Part shown: positions 18,189 to 27,999 of the stretch, one piece after another
How the letters are laid out: the number at the start of each line of letters is the position of its first letter
Numbering within the stretch: the stretch's first letter is position 1
Source of the DNA: Leptospira idonii
GTDB lineage: Bacteria; Spirochaetota; Leptospiria; Leptospirales; Leptospiraceae
Reading direction: 5' to 3'
Length of the DNA: 64,000 nucleotides
Assembly: GCF_004770995.1 (NCBI RefSeq)
Contig: NZ_RQHW01000032.1
Span: 1-64,000, forward strand
Made by a program: the position numbers and the translations under genes
Notes under the pieces: model-generated
Database searches by the model: none
What the model was told of the DNA's origin: nothing
The model's input: the letters and a program-made list of their open reading frames with translations, nothing else

Positions 18189-18611
18189 TCAATCTTCTTC
18201 GGAGGTCGTAGGATCTTCCTCCGATGTTTCCGAATCCTCTTCCGGATGAGTTTCCTCATATAGAGTTTTGGGTTTGGATTCGTCAATGAGTCGAATCACT
18301 TCCAATGATTTGATGTAGTTGTTGTCCCAAGCGAATGTGAATCGAGGATTGGTGTGCAAATGAAGTTGTTTGCCCACAAGAGAAGTTAAAAAACCCGCGG
18401 AAGAAGCAAGTCCTGCAGTGAGTTTTTTTCTTTCGTTATTATTACAAAGTGCAGTAAAATAGATGGTCGCCTTTTTCAAATCGTCCGTAAGTTCGATTCG
18501 ATGAAAGGAAGGAAGAAAGACCCTGGGATCTTTCACCTTCCCTTCCAAAATGGCAGTGGCAAGAATGCGAAGAATCTCCGCTTCGAGTTTTTTCTTTCGA
18601 ATCGGATTCAT
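18189..18611 (-). CDS. rbfA: Ribosome-binding factor A
   Basis: A 140-residue RbfA, a 30S maturation factor that acts on the 16S 5' region. NPIRKKKLEAEILRILATAI, the KDPRV segment, ELTDDLKKATIYFTAL and LVGKQLHLHTNPRFTF follow the KH-like family pattern. The C-terminus ends in a highly acidic Ser/Glu/Asp tail. It begins 12 bases after infB, the usual partner. The next translation gene on this strand, truB, lies beyond a plus-strand gene. Confidence 0.9.
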   Translation of the reverse strand: MNPIRKKKLEAEILRILATAILEGKVKDPRVFLPSFHRIELTDDLKKATIYFTALCNNNERKKLTAGLASSAGFLTSLVGKQLHLHTNPRFTFAWDNNYIKSLEVIRLIDESKPKTLYEETHPEEDSETSEEDPTTSEED

Positions 18612-18623
18612 CTTCTTTGTTTC

Positions 18624-21203
18624 CTAAAGTTTTCTGGCAATCTCTCTGATCTCGTAAACTTCGATCTCGTCTCCTACTTGGAAGTCGTTGAAACCATCCA
18701 GTAAGATACCGCATTCAAAACCAGTGAGAACATCAGGAACATCGTCTTTCATACGTTTCAAGTTCTTGATCTTACCTTCCCAAGTGATTTCACCGGATTG
18801 GCTCGATACAACACGAACGCTTGCCGTTTTGGTCACCTTACCGGACTTAACCATACAACCAGCAATGTTACCGACTTTGGAAATTTTGAATACGTCTCGG
18901 ATCTCTACTTTACCGATTACGTTTTCTACTTTTTCAGGCTCTAACATTCCTTCCATAGACGCTTTCACTTCGTTGACCACGTCGTAGATGATGCTGTAGT
19001 ATTTGATTTCTACTTTTTCTTTCTCTGCAAGAGATACCGTTTTCGGATTTGCTCTTGTATGGAAACCGATCACAATCGCATTCGAAGCGGATGCCAGGAT
19101 GATATCCGAATCTACGATCGCTCCCGTTCCCGCATGGATTACGTTCAATCGAACGTCCGCAGTAGAGAGTTTTTCCAAAGCTTCTTTCACCGCTTCCGTA
19201 GAACCTCTTACGTCCGCTTTGATGATGACTTTGAGTTCTTTCAAAGCGCCTTGTTTGATGATCTCGCTCATATTGTCCAAAGTGACTCTTGTGGAGTTTT
19301 TGGACTGACCCAATCTTTCGTAATCTTGACGGCTGTGAGAGATTCCTCTCGCTTCCTTATCATCGATCACCACATCGAAAGGAGCTCCTGCATCAGGCAC
19401 TCCATCCAAACCGGTCACAAGTGCAGGAAAACTAGGACCTGCCTCTTTAATGAGGTGACCTAAGTCGTCATACATAGCACGGACACGACCAGCGTGTACA
19501 CCTGCAACGAAGGCGTCTCCCACTCGCAACGTTCCGTTTTGAATGAGGACTGTTGCCACAGCGCCGCGGCCCGGATCCAATTTCGCTTCCACGATGGTTC
19601 CTTTGGCACGTCGTCTTGGGTTCGCTTTGTGATCCAAAAGCTCAGCTTGGATCAAAATCATTTCTAATAGTTTATCGATTCCGATATTGTTCTTTGCGGA
19701 AATTTCACAGAAGATTGTGGTTCCTCCCCACTCTTCCGGTTGGAGACCATAGTTGGACAATTCTTGTCTTACTTTCTCTGGGTTAGCAGTAGGAAGATCG
19801 ATTTTGTTCACAGCTACGATGATAGGAACTTCTGCTTCTTTCGCATGGTTGATCGCTTCAATGGTTTGAGGCATCACACCGTCATCCGCAGCAACAACTA
19901 ACACAACGATATCTGTTACGGAAGCTCCTCTGGCTCTCATGCTAGTGAAAGCTTCGTGACCAGGAGTATCCAAGAATGCGATTTTTCCTCGGGTCGTTTC
20001 CACTTGGTAAGCACCGATGTGCTGAGTGATTCCTCCGGATTCTCCTTCCGCCACTCTAGAGGAACGGATGGTATCGAGAAGTTTCGTTTTACCGTGGTCT
20101 ACGTGACCCATAATCGTAACGACTGGAGGTCTGGTGATATAATCTTCCGGTGCGTCTTTTTCTTCTTCGATGACTGTTTCATCGTAAAGAGAAACGATCT
20201 TCACCTTACAACCGTAATCATCTGCAAGGATCGAAGCAGTTTCCGCATCGATCACATTATTGATAGTTACCATCATACCCATCTTCATGAGTTTGGAGAT
20301 GATTTCACCCGGTTTGAGATTCAGCTTCTTAGCGATCTCACCCACTTGGATGTTTTCTAAAATAGAGATTTCTTTTGGAACAGCTGCCAATGCAGCTGCT
20401 TGCGCTTTTTGTTTGCGGAAACTTTGTTTGAAGAACTTTGTGTTCTCATCTTTTTCTTCTCTTCCGCCTTTGTCTTTATCGAAGACAGCCTTTTTCTTGT
20501 TAACTCCGCTGGCACCGCCGCCTGCAGGAGCACCTCCGGAAAAGGAAGGATCCCCGATCGGTTTCGCACCACCGGCTCCACCTTGAATCGGGCGAGCGCC
20601 TCTGTTGCCACCTTGGTATCCACCGCCGCCTTGGCCTGGTCCTCTTTGGCCGCCACCTTGGTAACCGCCTCCGCCCTGACCACCGCTGTCATTTCTTTGC
20701 GGGCGAGTTGTCGGTCTGGAAACGATAGGATTTCTATCTTCTTTTCTAAAAAAACCTTGTTGGTTTCCTCCACCTTTGCGTTCGTCAGAACGGTAGTTAG
20801 GTGAGGATGTATCCCCCGAAAGGATCGATTCCGGTTTTCGATCCAAGGATCTGGATGGGGAAGATGTGTCTGGCAATTCTTCCTTTCTTCGATCCGGGCG
20901 GGAAACAATCGGAGAATTTTGAGAAGGAGCTTGCGGGCCGGAACCGGAATTTTGGCTTTGGCCGGAAGCCTGACCGGAAGAACTAGTGAGTCCTCCTTGT
21001 CTTTTTGCTTCTTCACGAATCAATTCATTGAGATCTTTTTTCTTTTCTGGTGCAGAAGAACTAGATTTCGCCTCAACTGGGGGAGCGCTTGTTTTAGGTT
21101 CAACGGAGCCTGGCTTTTTTTTGATGACAAGTTTCTTTTTAGACTTATCGCCACCAGATGCCCCTTGTTGAAGGGTTTCTTTGATCGACTTTTGTTCTTC
21201 CAT
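18624..21203 (-). CDS. infB: Translation initiation factor IF-2
   Basis: An 859-residue IF-2 that brings initiator tRNA to the 30S subunit. The first 260 residues are low-complexity: Lys/Ser/Pro-rich, then a Gly-rich tract at about 174-235 with repeated GGGYQGG-like units. An IF2_N domain follows ([20 protein letters not shown], about 281-300). The GTPase core has GHVDHGKT (366-373), [14 protein letters not shown] and SAKNNIG. The C-terminal domains II-IV follow and end in [17 protein letters not shown]. It lies between nusA (15-base gap) and rbfA. The N-terminal extension is typical for the family, but the Gly-rich content is notable. Confidence 0.97.
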   Translation of the reverse strand: MEEQKSIKETLQQGASGGDKSKKKLVIKKKPGSVEPKTSAPPVEAKSSSSAPEKKKDLNELIREEAKRQGGLTSSSGQASGQSQNSGSGPQAPSQNSPIVSRPDRRKEELPDTSSPSRSLDRKPESILSGDTSSPNYRSDERKGGGNQQGFFRKEDRNPIVSRPTTRPQRNDSGGQGGGGYQGGGQRGPGQGGGGYQGGNRGARPIQGGAGGAKPIGDPSFSGGAPAGGGASGVNKKKAVFDKDKGGREEKDENTKFFKQSFRKQKAQAAALAAVPKEISILENIQVGEIAKKLNLKPGEIISKLMKMGMMVTINNVIDAETASILADDYGCKVKIVSLYDETVIEEEKDAPEDYITRPPVVTIMGHVDHGKTKLLDTIRSSRVAEGESGGITQHIGAYQVETTRGKIAFLDTPGHEAFTSMRARGASVTDIVVLVVAADDGVMPQTIEAINHAKEAEVPIIVAVNKIDLPTANPEKVRQELSNYGLQPEEWGGTTIFCEISAKNNIGIDKLLEMILIQAELLDHKANPRRRAKGTIVEAKLDPGRGAVATVLIQNGTLRVGDAFVAGVHAGRVRAMYDDLGHLIKEAGPSFPALVTGLDGVPDAGAPFDVVIDDKEARGISHSRQDYERLGQSKNSTRVTLDNMSEIIKQGALKELKVIIKADVRGSTEAVKEALEKLSTADVRLNVIHAGTGAIVDSDIILASASNAIVIGFHTRANPKTVSLAEKEKVEIKYYSIIYDVVNEVKASMEGMLEPEKVENVIGKVEIRDVFKISKVGNIAGCMVKSGKVTKTASVRVVSSQSGEITWEGKIKNLKRMKDDVPDVLTGFECGILLDGFNDFQVGDEIEVYEIREIARKL

Positions 21204-21218
21204 ATAATATTGCTAGAA

Positions 21219-22607
21219 TTAGCCCTCTTCCACCCATTCGATCGACTCACGTAACAGACGTAAGATTTGGTCTGCTGTTGTTCGGCCAATTCCAGAAATG
21301 GCTGATAATTCTTCCGGACTGAAATCCAGAAGAGCTTCCACGTTTTTCACACCGCCTGCTTCCAAAAGTCCAATGATTCTAGGAGTAAGGCCTGGAATTT
21401 CAGAAAGAGGAGTTAAATCGTCATCCTCTTCTTCACCGGAGAAAGATTCATCTTCCGCCTCTTCCATCGCTTCTTGCTGTGCATTGAATAGGCGATCTAA
21501 TTTTTCACGAGCTTCCGGAGAAGCAAGTTCTTGGTTGTATTGAGATACAGTTTTGATATCGATTTTGTATCCGGAAAGTTGTGATACCAATTTCACATTG
21601 GAACCGTTGATTCCGATGGCAAGAGACAGAGATTCATCCGGCACGATGACTAGAGCATCTCCTCTTTTGCGATCCACATGCACTTCCACCGGTTTGGCGG
21701 GAGAAATAGCATTGGCAATAAACACACTCGGTTCTTCCGAATGAAGCACGATATCGATTCTTTCGTTTCCTAGTTCTCTTACGATGGCTTGGATACGAAC
21801 CCCTTTCATTCCCACACAAGCACCAACAGGGTCTACGTCGGACTTACTTGTATAAACAACTACTTTAGTTCGGAAAGAAGGAATACGAGCTACATCTCTG
21901 ATTTCCACGATCCCGTCGTAAACTTCTGGGATCTCCATCTCAAATAATTTTTTTACGAAATCACCTGAGGCACGGGAAAGAGTGATCACCGGCATCGGTT
22001 CTCTCGGACGGATTTCTACTTTTGATATAATTGCTTTGAGACGATCGCCTTGGCGGTATTTTTCACCAGGGTTTTGGTCTTTCTTGAGCATGATGCCTTC
22101 GACCTTTCCTAGATCGATGCTCATTGCGTCTTTTTTCCATCTTTGGAAATACCCGTGAGTGAGTTCCCCTTCTTTGGATTTGTATTCTTGGTAAAGAAGA
22201 TCTTTTTCCATATCGCGCAAGCGTTGGAACACCATTTGTTTCGCTTGGCTGGAAAGAACTCTGGAAAGGTCTTGCGGTTTTTCGTAAATGCGGATTTGAG
22301 AACCGACTGCTGCAGAAGGCTCTATTTTGGTGGCTTCTGCCAAAGAAATCTCAAGAGGAGAAGCAACTTCACCTTCTACGATATCTTTCAAAACGGAAAC
22401 TACGATTTCGTTTTTGTTGTCTCCGCCAAAATCGACTTGGCAACGTTCTTCCGTATCCACTTCCAAACCGAGTTTTTTTCGATACGCGGTGAGAAGGGAA
22501 TCACGAATCACTCCCAATACGAGTTCTCGGTCTAAGGACTTGTCTTGGCAGAATTGCTGGATGGCTTCGAATAGCCCAATTTCTTTCGTTGCTTGTTTTG
22601 TCGCCAT
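21219..22607 (-). CDS. nusA: Transcription termination/antitermination factor NusA
   Basis: A 462-residue NusA that binds RNA polymerase and modulates pausing and termination. The N-terminal polymerase-binding domain is followed by an S1 domain (ELTHGYFQRWKKDAMSIDLG) and two KH domains (DPVGACVGMKGVRIQAI, SLAIGINGSNVKLVSQL). An acidic linker and one helix-hairpin-helix type C-terminal repeat follow (GVKNVEALLDFSPEELSAI, GIGRTTADQIL). It lies in the standard rimP-nusA-infB order, 4 bases after rimP. Confidence 0.97.
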   Translation of the reverse strand: MATKQATKEIGLFEAIQQFCQDKSLDRELVLGVIRDSLLTAYRKKLGLEVDTEERCQVDFGGDNKNEIVVSVLKDIVEGEVASPLEISLAEATKIEPSAAVGSQIRIYEKPQDLSRVLSSQAKQMVFQRLRDMEKDLLYQEYKSKEGELTHGYFQRWKKDAMSIDLGKVEGIMLKKDQNPGEKYRQGDRLKAIISKVEIRPREPMPVITLSRASGDFVKKLFEMEIPEVYDGIVEIRDVARIPSFRTKVVVYTSKSDVDPVGACVGMKGVRIQAIVRELGNERIDIVLHSEEPSVFIANAISPAKPVEVHVDRKRGDALVIVPDESLSLAIGINGSNVKLVSQLSGYKIDIKTVSQYNQELASPEAREKLDRLFNAQQEAMEEAEDESFSGEEEDDDLTPLSEIPGLTPRIIGLLEAGGVKNVEALLDFSPEELSAISGIGRTTADQILRLLRESIEWVEEG

Positions 22608-22611
22608 AGTC

Positions 22612-23148
22612 TTATAATTCTAAAAATAAATTTCCTTTTCGAATCTCTGCAAGAGGCATTTGAATGGGAGGGATGATTTTGTGCTTAGAAACCTTTCTAT
22701 CGAAAGGTATCAGCTCAATAGTTTCCCCGTCCCTTTTGCCTAAACGAAAGACCCGTTTGTCCCAGTTTCCATTTTCCAAACGAACTTCTAGTTTTGCAAG
22801 AAGCCCTTGGAAACGATCCAAATCCTCAGGCAAGCGCAAAGCACGCTCAGCCCCTCCTGAGGACACCTGAAGAGTGAAGTCAAACTCCTCTCCCCATAGA
22901 TCCAGCTCCTCCTTGAGTCTCTTCGATACTTCCTCACAGTCTGTCAAACTGACAGAGCCAGTTTTATGAGTGAGGTGATCGAGCGTTATCTCAATGAGGG
23001 CGTGGTTTTTCCGATTCTGTACTTGGAGCGAAAAAAGCGCTAGAGGCGGTTCGAGAATTTTATCTAAAAGTTCTCTGATGTTTTCCTCGGTATATACCAA
23101 ACCATATCCAAAAGAAATCCCTAAAAGGATTCTTAGTAAGAGACCCAA
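22612..23148 (-). CDS. rimP: Ribosome maturation factor RimP
   Basis: The product matches RimP, which acts in 30S assembly: an N-terminal alpha/beta domain with CEEVSKRLKEELDLWGEEF and FTLQVSSGGAERALRLPEDLDRF (the family's S-S-P-G-x-x-R-x-L region, here SSGGAERAL), then a short SH3-like C-terminus. The start is uncertain. TTG at 23148 gives 178 residues with a hydrophobic, atypical N-terminus. An internal TTG at 23100 gives a more usual N-terminus (VYTEENIRELLDKIL). It heads rimP-nusA-infB-rbfA and is divergent from the lipoprotein gene. Confidence 0.85.
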   Translation of the reverse strand: MGLLLRILLGISFGYGLVYTEENIRELLDKILEPPLALFSLQVQNRKNHALIEITLDHLTHKTGSVSLTDCEEVSKRLKEELDLWGEEFDFTLQVSSGGAERALRLPEDLDRFQGLLAKLEVRLENGNWDKRVFRLGKRDGETIELIPFDRKVSKHKIIPPIQMPLAEIRKGNLFLEL

Positions 23149-23235
23149 TTCATGTTAAAAATTAACACGACACTTGTCAAGCTAGGAAAACCGAGTTGTG
23201 CTGTAAATAAAAAAATAGGGAATGGAAGCTGGCTT

Positions 23236-24342
23236 ATGCGTTATCTATCCCTTTCTCTCGTAATCTTCCTTTCCATTTCCTGTCTCCGCTTCCGAGTAGA
23301 CAATCTAAAAGATGAAATTTTATTCCGAATCCCCTTAGGGCAAACCTCGGATACCTGGGAAGGAGTGGTTGTGAACCAAGTTTTGACCAATGTCCCGATC
23401 ACTGTCCCTGTCGCCTCCAATGTGGTGGCTCTGGCGGACGCAAAACAATCCATCATCAAACTTTTCGACAGAAACGGACGATTGGAAGCCACAATCGGCA
23501 ATCCAGACTTCAAATCCATTCCAGGCATCCCCCACTACCCTTTCCGATTCGGAAGCATTGGGATCGTAGCCATCACGGAAGACGGAGATTTGGTGGTTCA
23601 AAATAGAATCTCCTCCAAAGGGATCGAAGTCCCCGTCGGGCAAGAAAATGTGTACAAATCGCACAGCGGGGTGTTCTCCACATCCGGAACGACCGTTCTG
23701 CCCTCCTTTTTGGTTCAAATCTCTCAAAAAGGAGTCGTTAAGTTTATGCTAGGCGCTTCCGGAGAGAATTCGGAACCGTTCCGCTATATGGAAGCGTTGA
23801 TCCCTGGAGAAGGAGAAAAACTGTTCGTCTACCATCGTATAGCGGAGGAAATGCGACTTTCCTATTTCGAAGACGGACAACTGAAAGGAAACATCAAAGA
23901 AGCCTCTCTTTCCGTTTTCAAAAGCCCCGAAGCGAAAGAATACGATATCACTCTAGATAAAATCCTTCCTCACCCGGAAGGAGAATACGTACTCGCTTCT
24001 TTCAGTTATTTTTCCAAAAAAGACAAACGTTTCAAATTCAGAAGAATCTACAGATATTCTTTCACGAACAACGAAGGAGTGTTTATGAAAGAGATCCAAG
24101 ACCCTTCCGAGATTTTATTTTCCATCCGATCCAATAACGAATTTTATATTTGGGAAACGGAAGACCAAGGCAACTCGATCCGTTTGCAGGTTCATAACAG
24201 CGAAGGAAATCACGTAAATAACAAACGTTTGCCGTTCTCCCCACCCAGAGGACAATGGAGAGAAACTTATACCGATTCGGACGACAATATTTATTCCGTT
24301 CGCATTCGCGCAGGTGCGCTGGAAGTATATCGTTGGATCTAA
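23236..24342 (+). CDS. Lipoprotein with beta-propeller-like repeats
   Basis: The ATG at 23236 starts a spirochaetal lipoprotein signal (RYLSLSLVIFLSIS-C), which predicts a lipidated Cys after cleavage. The 368-residue product then has blade-like repeats: VVALADAKQSIIKLFDRNGR, SIGIVAITEDGDLVVQNRIS, FLVQISQKGVVKFMLGA and ILPHPEGEYVLASFSYF. These suggest an NHL/YWTD-type propeller on the periplasmic or outer face. I do not recognise a named family. Its end overlaps the TTG start of nnr by 10 bases, so the two may be co-expressed. Confidence 0.75.
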   Translation: MRYLSLSLVIFLSISCLRFRVDNLKDEILFRIPLGQTSDTWEGVVVNQVLTNVPITVPVASNVVALADAKQSIIKLFDRNGRLEATIGNPDFKSIPGIPHYPFRFGSIGIVAITEDGDLVVQNRISSKGIEVPVGQENVYKSHSGVFSTSGTTVLPSFLVQISQKGVVKFMLGASGENSEPFRYMEALIPGEGEKLFVYHRIAEEMRLSYFEDGQLKGNIKEASLSVFKSPEAKEYDITLDKILPHPEGEYVLASFSYFSKKDKRFKFRRIYRYSFTNNEGVFMKEIQDPSEILFSIRSNNEFYIWETEDQGNSIRLQVHNSEGNHVNNKRLPFSPPRGQWRETYTDSDDNIYSVRIRAGALEVYRWI

Positions 24343-25823
24343 ACGACTGGAAAGCACATCCTCTTTTTACAAAGGAGGAATCCGCAAGGATCGACGAATT
24401 TTGCCATACTGAATTGGGTTATCCCGAAACTACTTTGATGGGGATGGCTGCCTTGTCCGTTTATCATGCCAACGAAGATCTTTGGGCCACTGCGGAAGAA
24501 ATTTGGATCGTAGCGGGAACGGGAGGAAACGGAGGAGACGGTTACGCTCTAGCGAATATTCTTTTTCAAGAAGGACATTCCGTTTCCTTATTTTCGTTAG
24601 GTGATTCAAAAAGAGAAGATTCTTTATTTTATAAGTCTCTCTGCGAACGATCCGAAATTCCAATCTATTCCGCAAACGATCTGCCGATTCAGGAAGAAGA
24701 AGCGGAAGAAGGTTCTGTCCTTTTGGTGGATGCTATTCTGGGAACCGGTTTTAAGGCTCCTGTTTCCGAACCGATCGCAAACCTAATCCGATGGATCAAT
24801 TCTTCCCCCGCTTTCTTTTACAAACTATCCTTGGATACTGCCAGCGGGTTTTCTCCCAATACGGAAACCTCCGTTCATATCGAAGCGGATTCCATTGAAG
24901 AACTAGGAACTAGGAAATGGGAAAACATAGGATTTCTTTCCGAAGGCAAAATGGTGCCTCGTTATTACGAAAGCATCGGTTTTCCCACAAGAACCTTAAA
25001 GGGAGAAGGTTTTTTCTCTAATCGATATTATCTGGAAAAACTGGATTGGGAAGATTTTTCAGGACTGCTCAAAAGAAAAACGGATTCTCATAAATACACA
25101 GCGGGATCTGCGATTTTTTTCGGAGGCGACGAAGGAATGGAAGGAGCAGTTTTACTTTCCAGTTCCGCCTTTCAAAGTCTAGGCGGAGGTATTTCGAAAA
25201 TATTCACTCCTTCCCTGACGACCAAAGAAATCATACTGCATACGGATCCTTCCAAAATGGTTTCCGTAAGCAAAGGAAAAGAAATTTCAGAAGATCCCTT
25301 CTTTCCAAAGACAAAAACGATCGTAGTCGGTCCAGGAACGAAAGAATATCCCGAATTTCTAAAAACATTCGTTTTGGAAGAACACCAAACATTGATTTTA
25401 GATGCAGGATCCATCCCTCGATTAGGAGAACCTCTCCCTCGTTCGGGAAAAATCCTTCTAACTCCTCATGCAGGAGAATTCGAACGGCTCACTGGGAAAC
25501 GTTGCACAACAGTACAATCCGCCCATCCTGTTGCTTTGGATTTCTGCAAAACAAACAAGGTGCATTTGCTTTTTAAGTCCTATGTGAGTCTTTTCGTAAC
25601 ACCGGAAGGAAATTCTTTCGTATGGGAATCGCCTAATCCTAAATTAGCGACCATGGGTACGGGGGACTTACTTGTGGGAATCATCGCCCGCTTTTTGTCC
25701 TTGGGTTATTCCATAGAAACTTCGGTGTATTATGCCCTTTCCTTTTTGGAAGGAACAAGAGAAACAGAAGAACCTTTTCCCAGCGCTTTCGAAATCCTAA
25801 ACTATCTTGTGAGAAAACTATAA
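24333..25823 (+). CDS. nnr: Bifunctional NAD(P)H-hydrate epimerase/dehydratase
   Basis: A two-domain Nnr that repairs hydrated NAD(P)H. The N-terminal epimerase (YjeF_N) has IVAGTGGNGGDGYALAN, close to the usual GxGNNGGDG loop, and LLVDAILGTGFKAPV. The C-terminal dehydratase (carbohydrate-kinase fold) has HKYTAGSAIFFGG, VVGPGTKEYP, LTPHAGEFERLTG and ATMGTGDLLVGIIA, the catalytic GTGD. No ATG lies before the conserved N-terminus. The TTG at 24333, which overlaps the lipoprotein's stop, gives a sensible start. The stop shares a base with the start of the next gene. Confidence 0.9.
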   Translation: MDLNDWKAHPLFTKEESARIDEFCHTELGYPETTLMGMAALSVYHANEDLWATAEEIWIVAGTGGNGGDGYALANILFQEGHSVSLFSLGDSKREDSLFYKSLCERSEIPIYSANDLPIQEEEAEEGSVLLVDAILGTGFKAPVSEPIANLIRWINSSPAFFYKLSLDTASGFSPNTETSVHIEADSIEELGTRKWENIGFLSEGKMVPRYYESIGFPTRTLKGEGFFSNRYYLEKLDWEDFSGLLKRKTDSHKYTAGSAIFFGGDEGMEGAVLLSSSAFQSLGGGISKIFTPSLTTKEIILHTDPSKMVSVSKGKEISEDPFFPKTKTIVVGPGTKEYPEFLKTFVLEEHQTLILDAGSIPRLGEPLPRSGKILLTPHAGEFERLTGKRCTTVQSAHPVALDFCKTNKVHLLFKSYVSLFVTPEGNSFVWESPNPKLATMGTGDLLVGIIARFLSLGYSIETSVYYALSFLEGTRETEEPFPSAFEILNYLVRKL

Positions 25824-26443
25824 TGGGAAGCGGATATCATTCCAGATCGCCCGAAGAATTTCGGGAATATCTGAAGTCCATGCAGAAACAAGGAAAAAGA
25901 ATCAAATGGAAGCAGGTGATCATCATTATAGATGTTCTTCTGCTTTTGTTTGTTTTTTATCTGGCATTTAGAGCGCTCAATCCAGGAAGTTTTCAAAGCC
26001 CCACTCAATCGGAAAAAAAGAAAATAGCAGGGAATGAAGCCTATCTAAGTCTTTCCAGAGAGAACGACGATCTATCCCAAGGATACTTTCTTTTTATAGA
26101 GAACAACACGAACGAAAATTTGATTTTGCCTAAAAAAGATTGGAAACTGGAATTTAGAATTCTAACGAGAGAAGGGGTTGTTTGTTATACGGAAGAAATG
26201 AATATCCCTGAAAAAAAAATTCCCACCTACTCCAAAGGTTTTTTATATCATTCCGTATCTTTGCTCAAATTAAGGGAACTGGAAGAACATTGCAGAACGG
26301 AAGTTTTCGACGAAACCTATTCCTTCTTTCGTTCTAAATTCAGATATATGGACTTAGCCTTCTTTTCGGAATGGATCCTCACCACTCAAGAAGAAAGAGT
26401 GGTGTATCGGATCAGACAAAAGCCCTATCGTTGGAACAAATAA
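25823..26443 (+). CDS. Membrane-anchored protein of unknown function
   Basis: I do not recognise this 206-residue protein. A basic N-terminal cytoplasmic stretch precedes a single transmembrane helix (VIIIIDVLLLLFVFYLAFRAL, about residues 33-53). A soluble domain of about 150 residues with alternating strands follows (YFLFIENNTNENLILPKKDW, LEFRILTREGVVCYTEEM). It may face the periplasm. Its ATG shares a base with the nnr stop (TAATG), so it is probably translated together with nnr. It meets the convergent PPK2 gene 6 bases downstream. Confidence 0.7.
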   Translation: MGSGYHSRSPEEFREYLKSMQKQGKRIKWKQVIIIIDVLLLLFVFYLAFRALNPGSFQSPTQSEKKKIAGNEAYLSLSRENDDLSQGYFLFIENNTNENLILPKKDWKLEFRILTREGVVCYTEEMNIPEKKIPTYSKGFLYHSVSLLKLRELEEHCRTEVFDETYSFFRSKFRYMDLAFFSEWILTTQEERVVYRIRQKPYRWNK

Positions 26444-26449
26444 CATCTA

Positions 26450-27208
26450 TCAGCTGAACTTTTTAGGAATCTTCAAAATGGTTTCCAATCTGGATGCTAC
26501 CTCTTCCATCACTTTGATTCTGGCATAGTATTTATCATTTGCGGGAACCAGAATCCAGGGTGCGAAATGAAAATCGGTTTTTTCGAACATTTCGTCCGCT
26601 GCCTCTTCGTAAAGCGGCCACTTTTCCCGATTGCGCACATCCTCTTCCGTGAATTTCCATCTACGCAAAGGATCGTTTTTACGGTCTTCAAAACGTTTCC
26701 ATTGTTCTTCCTGAGATATATGAAGCCAAAACTTGATGATGATGGCACCCGATTGATACAATTGTTTTTCGAAATCTACGATCTCTTCAAAAGACCTGGA
26801 CCATTCTTCTTGCGTAGCAAAGCCTTCCACTCTTTCCACTAGGACTCTTCCATACCAAGAGCGATCGAAGATTCCGAAATGACCTTTGGGAGGAATCTTT
26901 CTCCAAAACCGCCAAAGATAATGCCTTTGTTTTTCTTCGGAGTCGGGAACGGCGATCCCGTTCACTTGGTACAGCCTAGGATCGATTTCTCCTGTTAGAC
27001 GACGAATCGCCCCTCCTTTTCCTGCTGCATCCCATCCTTCAAAAACAAGAACGACTGGCCGTCCTACTTGATCCGCATAAAAACTAAAAAGACGGATCTT
27101 TTCTTTCCACTTTTTGATAGCAGCTTTGTATTCGGATTTATCCAAAGATTGATTCAAATTTACATCTTTGAGTTTAAGGATTCTATCTGCGAATAAATTG
27201 AATTTCAT
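26450..27208 (-). CDS. ppk2: Polyphosphate kinase 2 (PPK2), catalytically intact copy
   Basis: A 252-residue PPK2-family kinase that transfers phosphate between polyphosphate and nucleotides. The Walker A is EGWDAAGKGGAIRRL. The lid/Walker B region FDRSWYGRVLVERVEGF and the segment WLHISQEEQWKRFEDRKNDP are all canonical, so activity is likely. I chose the ATG at 27208 because it forms an ATGA overlap with the upstream gene and follows GGGAGGCAAG. The partner gene encodes a degenerate PPK2 domain. Together they resemble a class II PPK2, in which two such domains are fused and only the second is active. Whether it makes NDPs or NTPs cannot be told from sequence. Confidence 0.9.
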   Translation of the reverse strand: MKFNLFADRILKLKDVNLNQSLDKSEYKAAIKKWKEKIRLFSFYADQVGRPVVLVFEGWDAAGKGGAIRRLTGEIDPRLYQVNGIAVPDSEEKQRHYLWRFWRKIPPKGHFGIFDRSWYGRVLVERVEGFATQEEWSRSFEEIVDFEKQLYQSGAIIIKFWLHISQEEQWKRFEDRKNDPLRRWKFTEEDVRNREKWPLYEEAADEMFEKTDFHFAPWILVPANDKYYARIKVMEEVASRLETILKIPKKFS

Positions 27209-27957
27209 ACCTTGCCTCCCAATAAAAGTTTTAGCTCTTCGGCTGAATTGATGTTTAAGATCTTTTCCAACCTTTCGACCAAAGTGGTCAAAAGCTGTGC
27301 CTTTGCTTTCTCCGAATCGTCCGCAGAGATAACGATCCAAGGACAAATGTCAGAATGGGAAGAATTCATCAGAGATTCGAAAGTTTTACGATACTTGGAA
27401 TAATGTTTGGATTGGTCTTTGTCGTAAGAAGAAAGTTCCCAAGTTCGTTTGTTCTTTTTGGATTTGCCCAAACGTTTGGATTGTTCCTTTTCAGAGATGT
27501 GAAGGAAAAATTTATGAAAATAAAGTCGATCTTTGGAAAGCATTCTTTCCGTATTCAAGACGGAAAGAATCGTATCTTCGTAATCCTCTTTTTCAATTTT
27601 ATCTTCGTTCTTAAGGAAGGCAAGCCTTCCCAGATAAGAATTCAGATAAAACAAGGATTCTCCGAAACGAGGTAGAACTTGCCAGAAACTTCGTAAAAAA
27701 GGAAAGTTTTTATCTTCCGACTGATGCACGAAAGGCGAATGTACTTTGAATTTTTTAGGATCTAACCTTTCCGTAAGAACCTGCAGTATCTCTCCTCTTC
27801 CACTGGAAGACCAGCCTTCTATCAGAAAGATATTTGCAATCTTGGCTTCGAACGCTTTGTTCTGTAAAATAAAAAGTCTTTCCTGAAGATTTTCCATATC
27901 CTTTTCGGATAATTCGGAAGTAACTTCATCAGGTTCGGTTTCTTTTAAACGAATCAT
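27205..27957 (-). CDS. PPK2-like protein with degenerate active site (probable pseudoenzyme)
   Basis: A 250-residue protein with the PPK2 fold pattern but altered catalytic motifs. The Walker A site reads IEGWSSSGRGEIL, where the family has EGWDAAGKGG, so the aspartate and lysine are lost. The Walker B/lid region reads FYLNSYLGRL, where the family has FDRSWYGR. The later FFLHISEKEQSKRL still matches the family's WLHISxEEQxxR. It should not be able to transfer phosphate and may act as a structural partner or regulator of the intact PPK2, to which it is coupled by ATGA. The degenerate-first, active-second order matches the domain order of fused class II PPK2 proteins. Confidence 0.85.
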   Translation of the reverse strand: MIRLKETEPDEVTSELSEKDMENLQERLFILQNKAFEAKIANIFLIEGWSSSGRGEILQVLTERLDPKKFKVHSPFVHQSEDKNFPFLRSFWQVLPRFGESLFYLNSYLGRLAFLKNEDKIEKEDYEDTILSVLNTERMLSKDRLYFHKFFLHISEKEQSKRLGKSKKNKRTWELSSYDKDQSKHYSKYRKTFESLMNSSHSDICPWIVISADDSEKAKAQLLTTLVERLEKILNINSAEELKLLLGGKV

Positions 27958-27999
27958 GTTTGGATAAATAAAGAATCCGATCCGAAAAGAAAGAATTTT

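Noticed and set aside
18080..18210. A signal-peptide-like translation (IGILSFSALICSLHS) directly after the outer-membrane protein stop
   Set aside because: It has no start codon, is in the same frame as the upstream gene after its stop, and runs into rbfA antisense; chance or a decayed tail is likelier.
20500..20760. Repeated GCC/ACC-rich units that could suggest tandem repeats or a CRISPR-like array
   Set aside because: They encode the Gly-rich GGGYQGG segment of IF-2; unit lengths vary and there are no spacers.
20357..21016. A 219-codon minus-strand frame inside infB
   Set aside because: It is an out-of-frame shadow of the low-complexity N-terminal region of IF-2 and is Lys/Arg-biased as expected from the frame shift.
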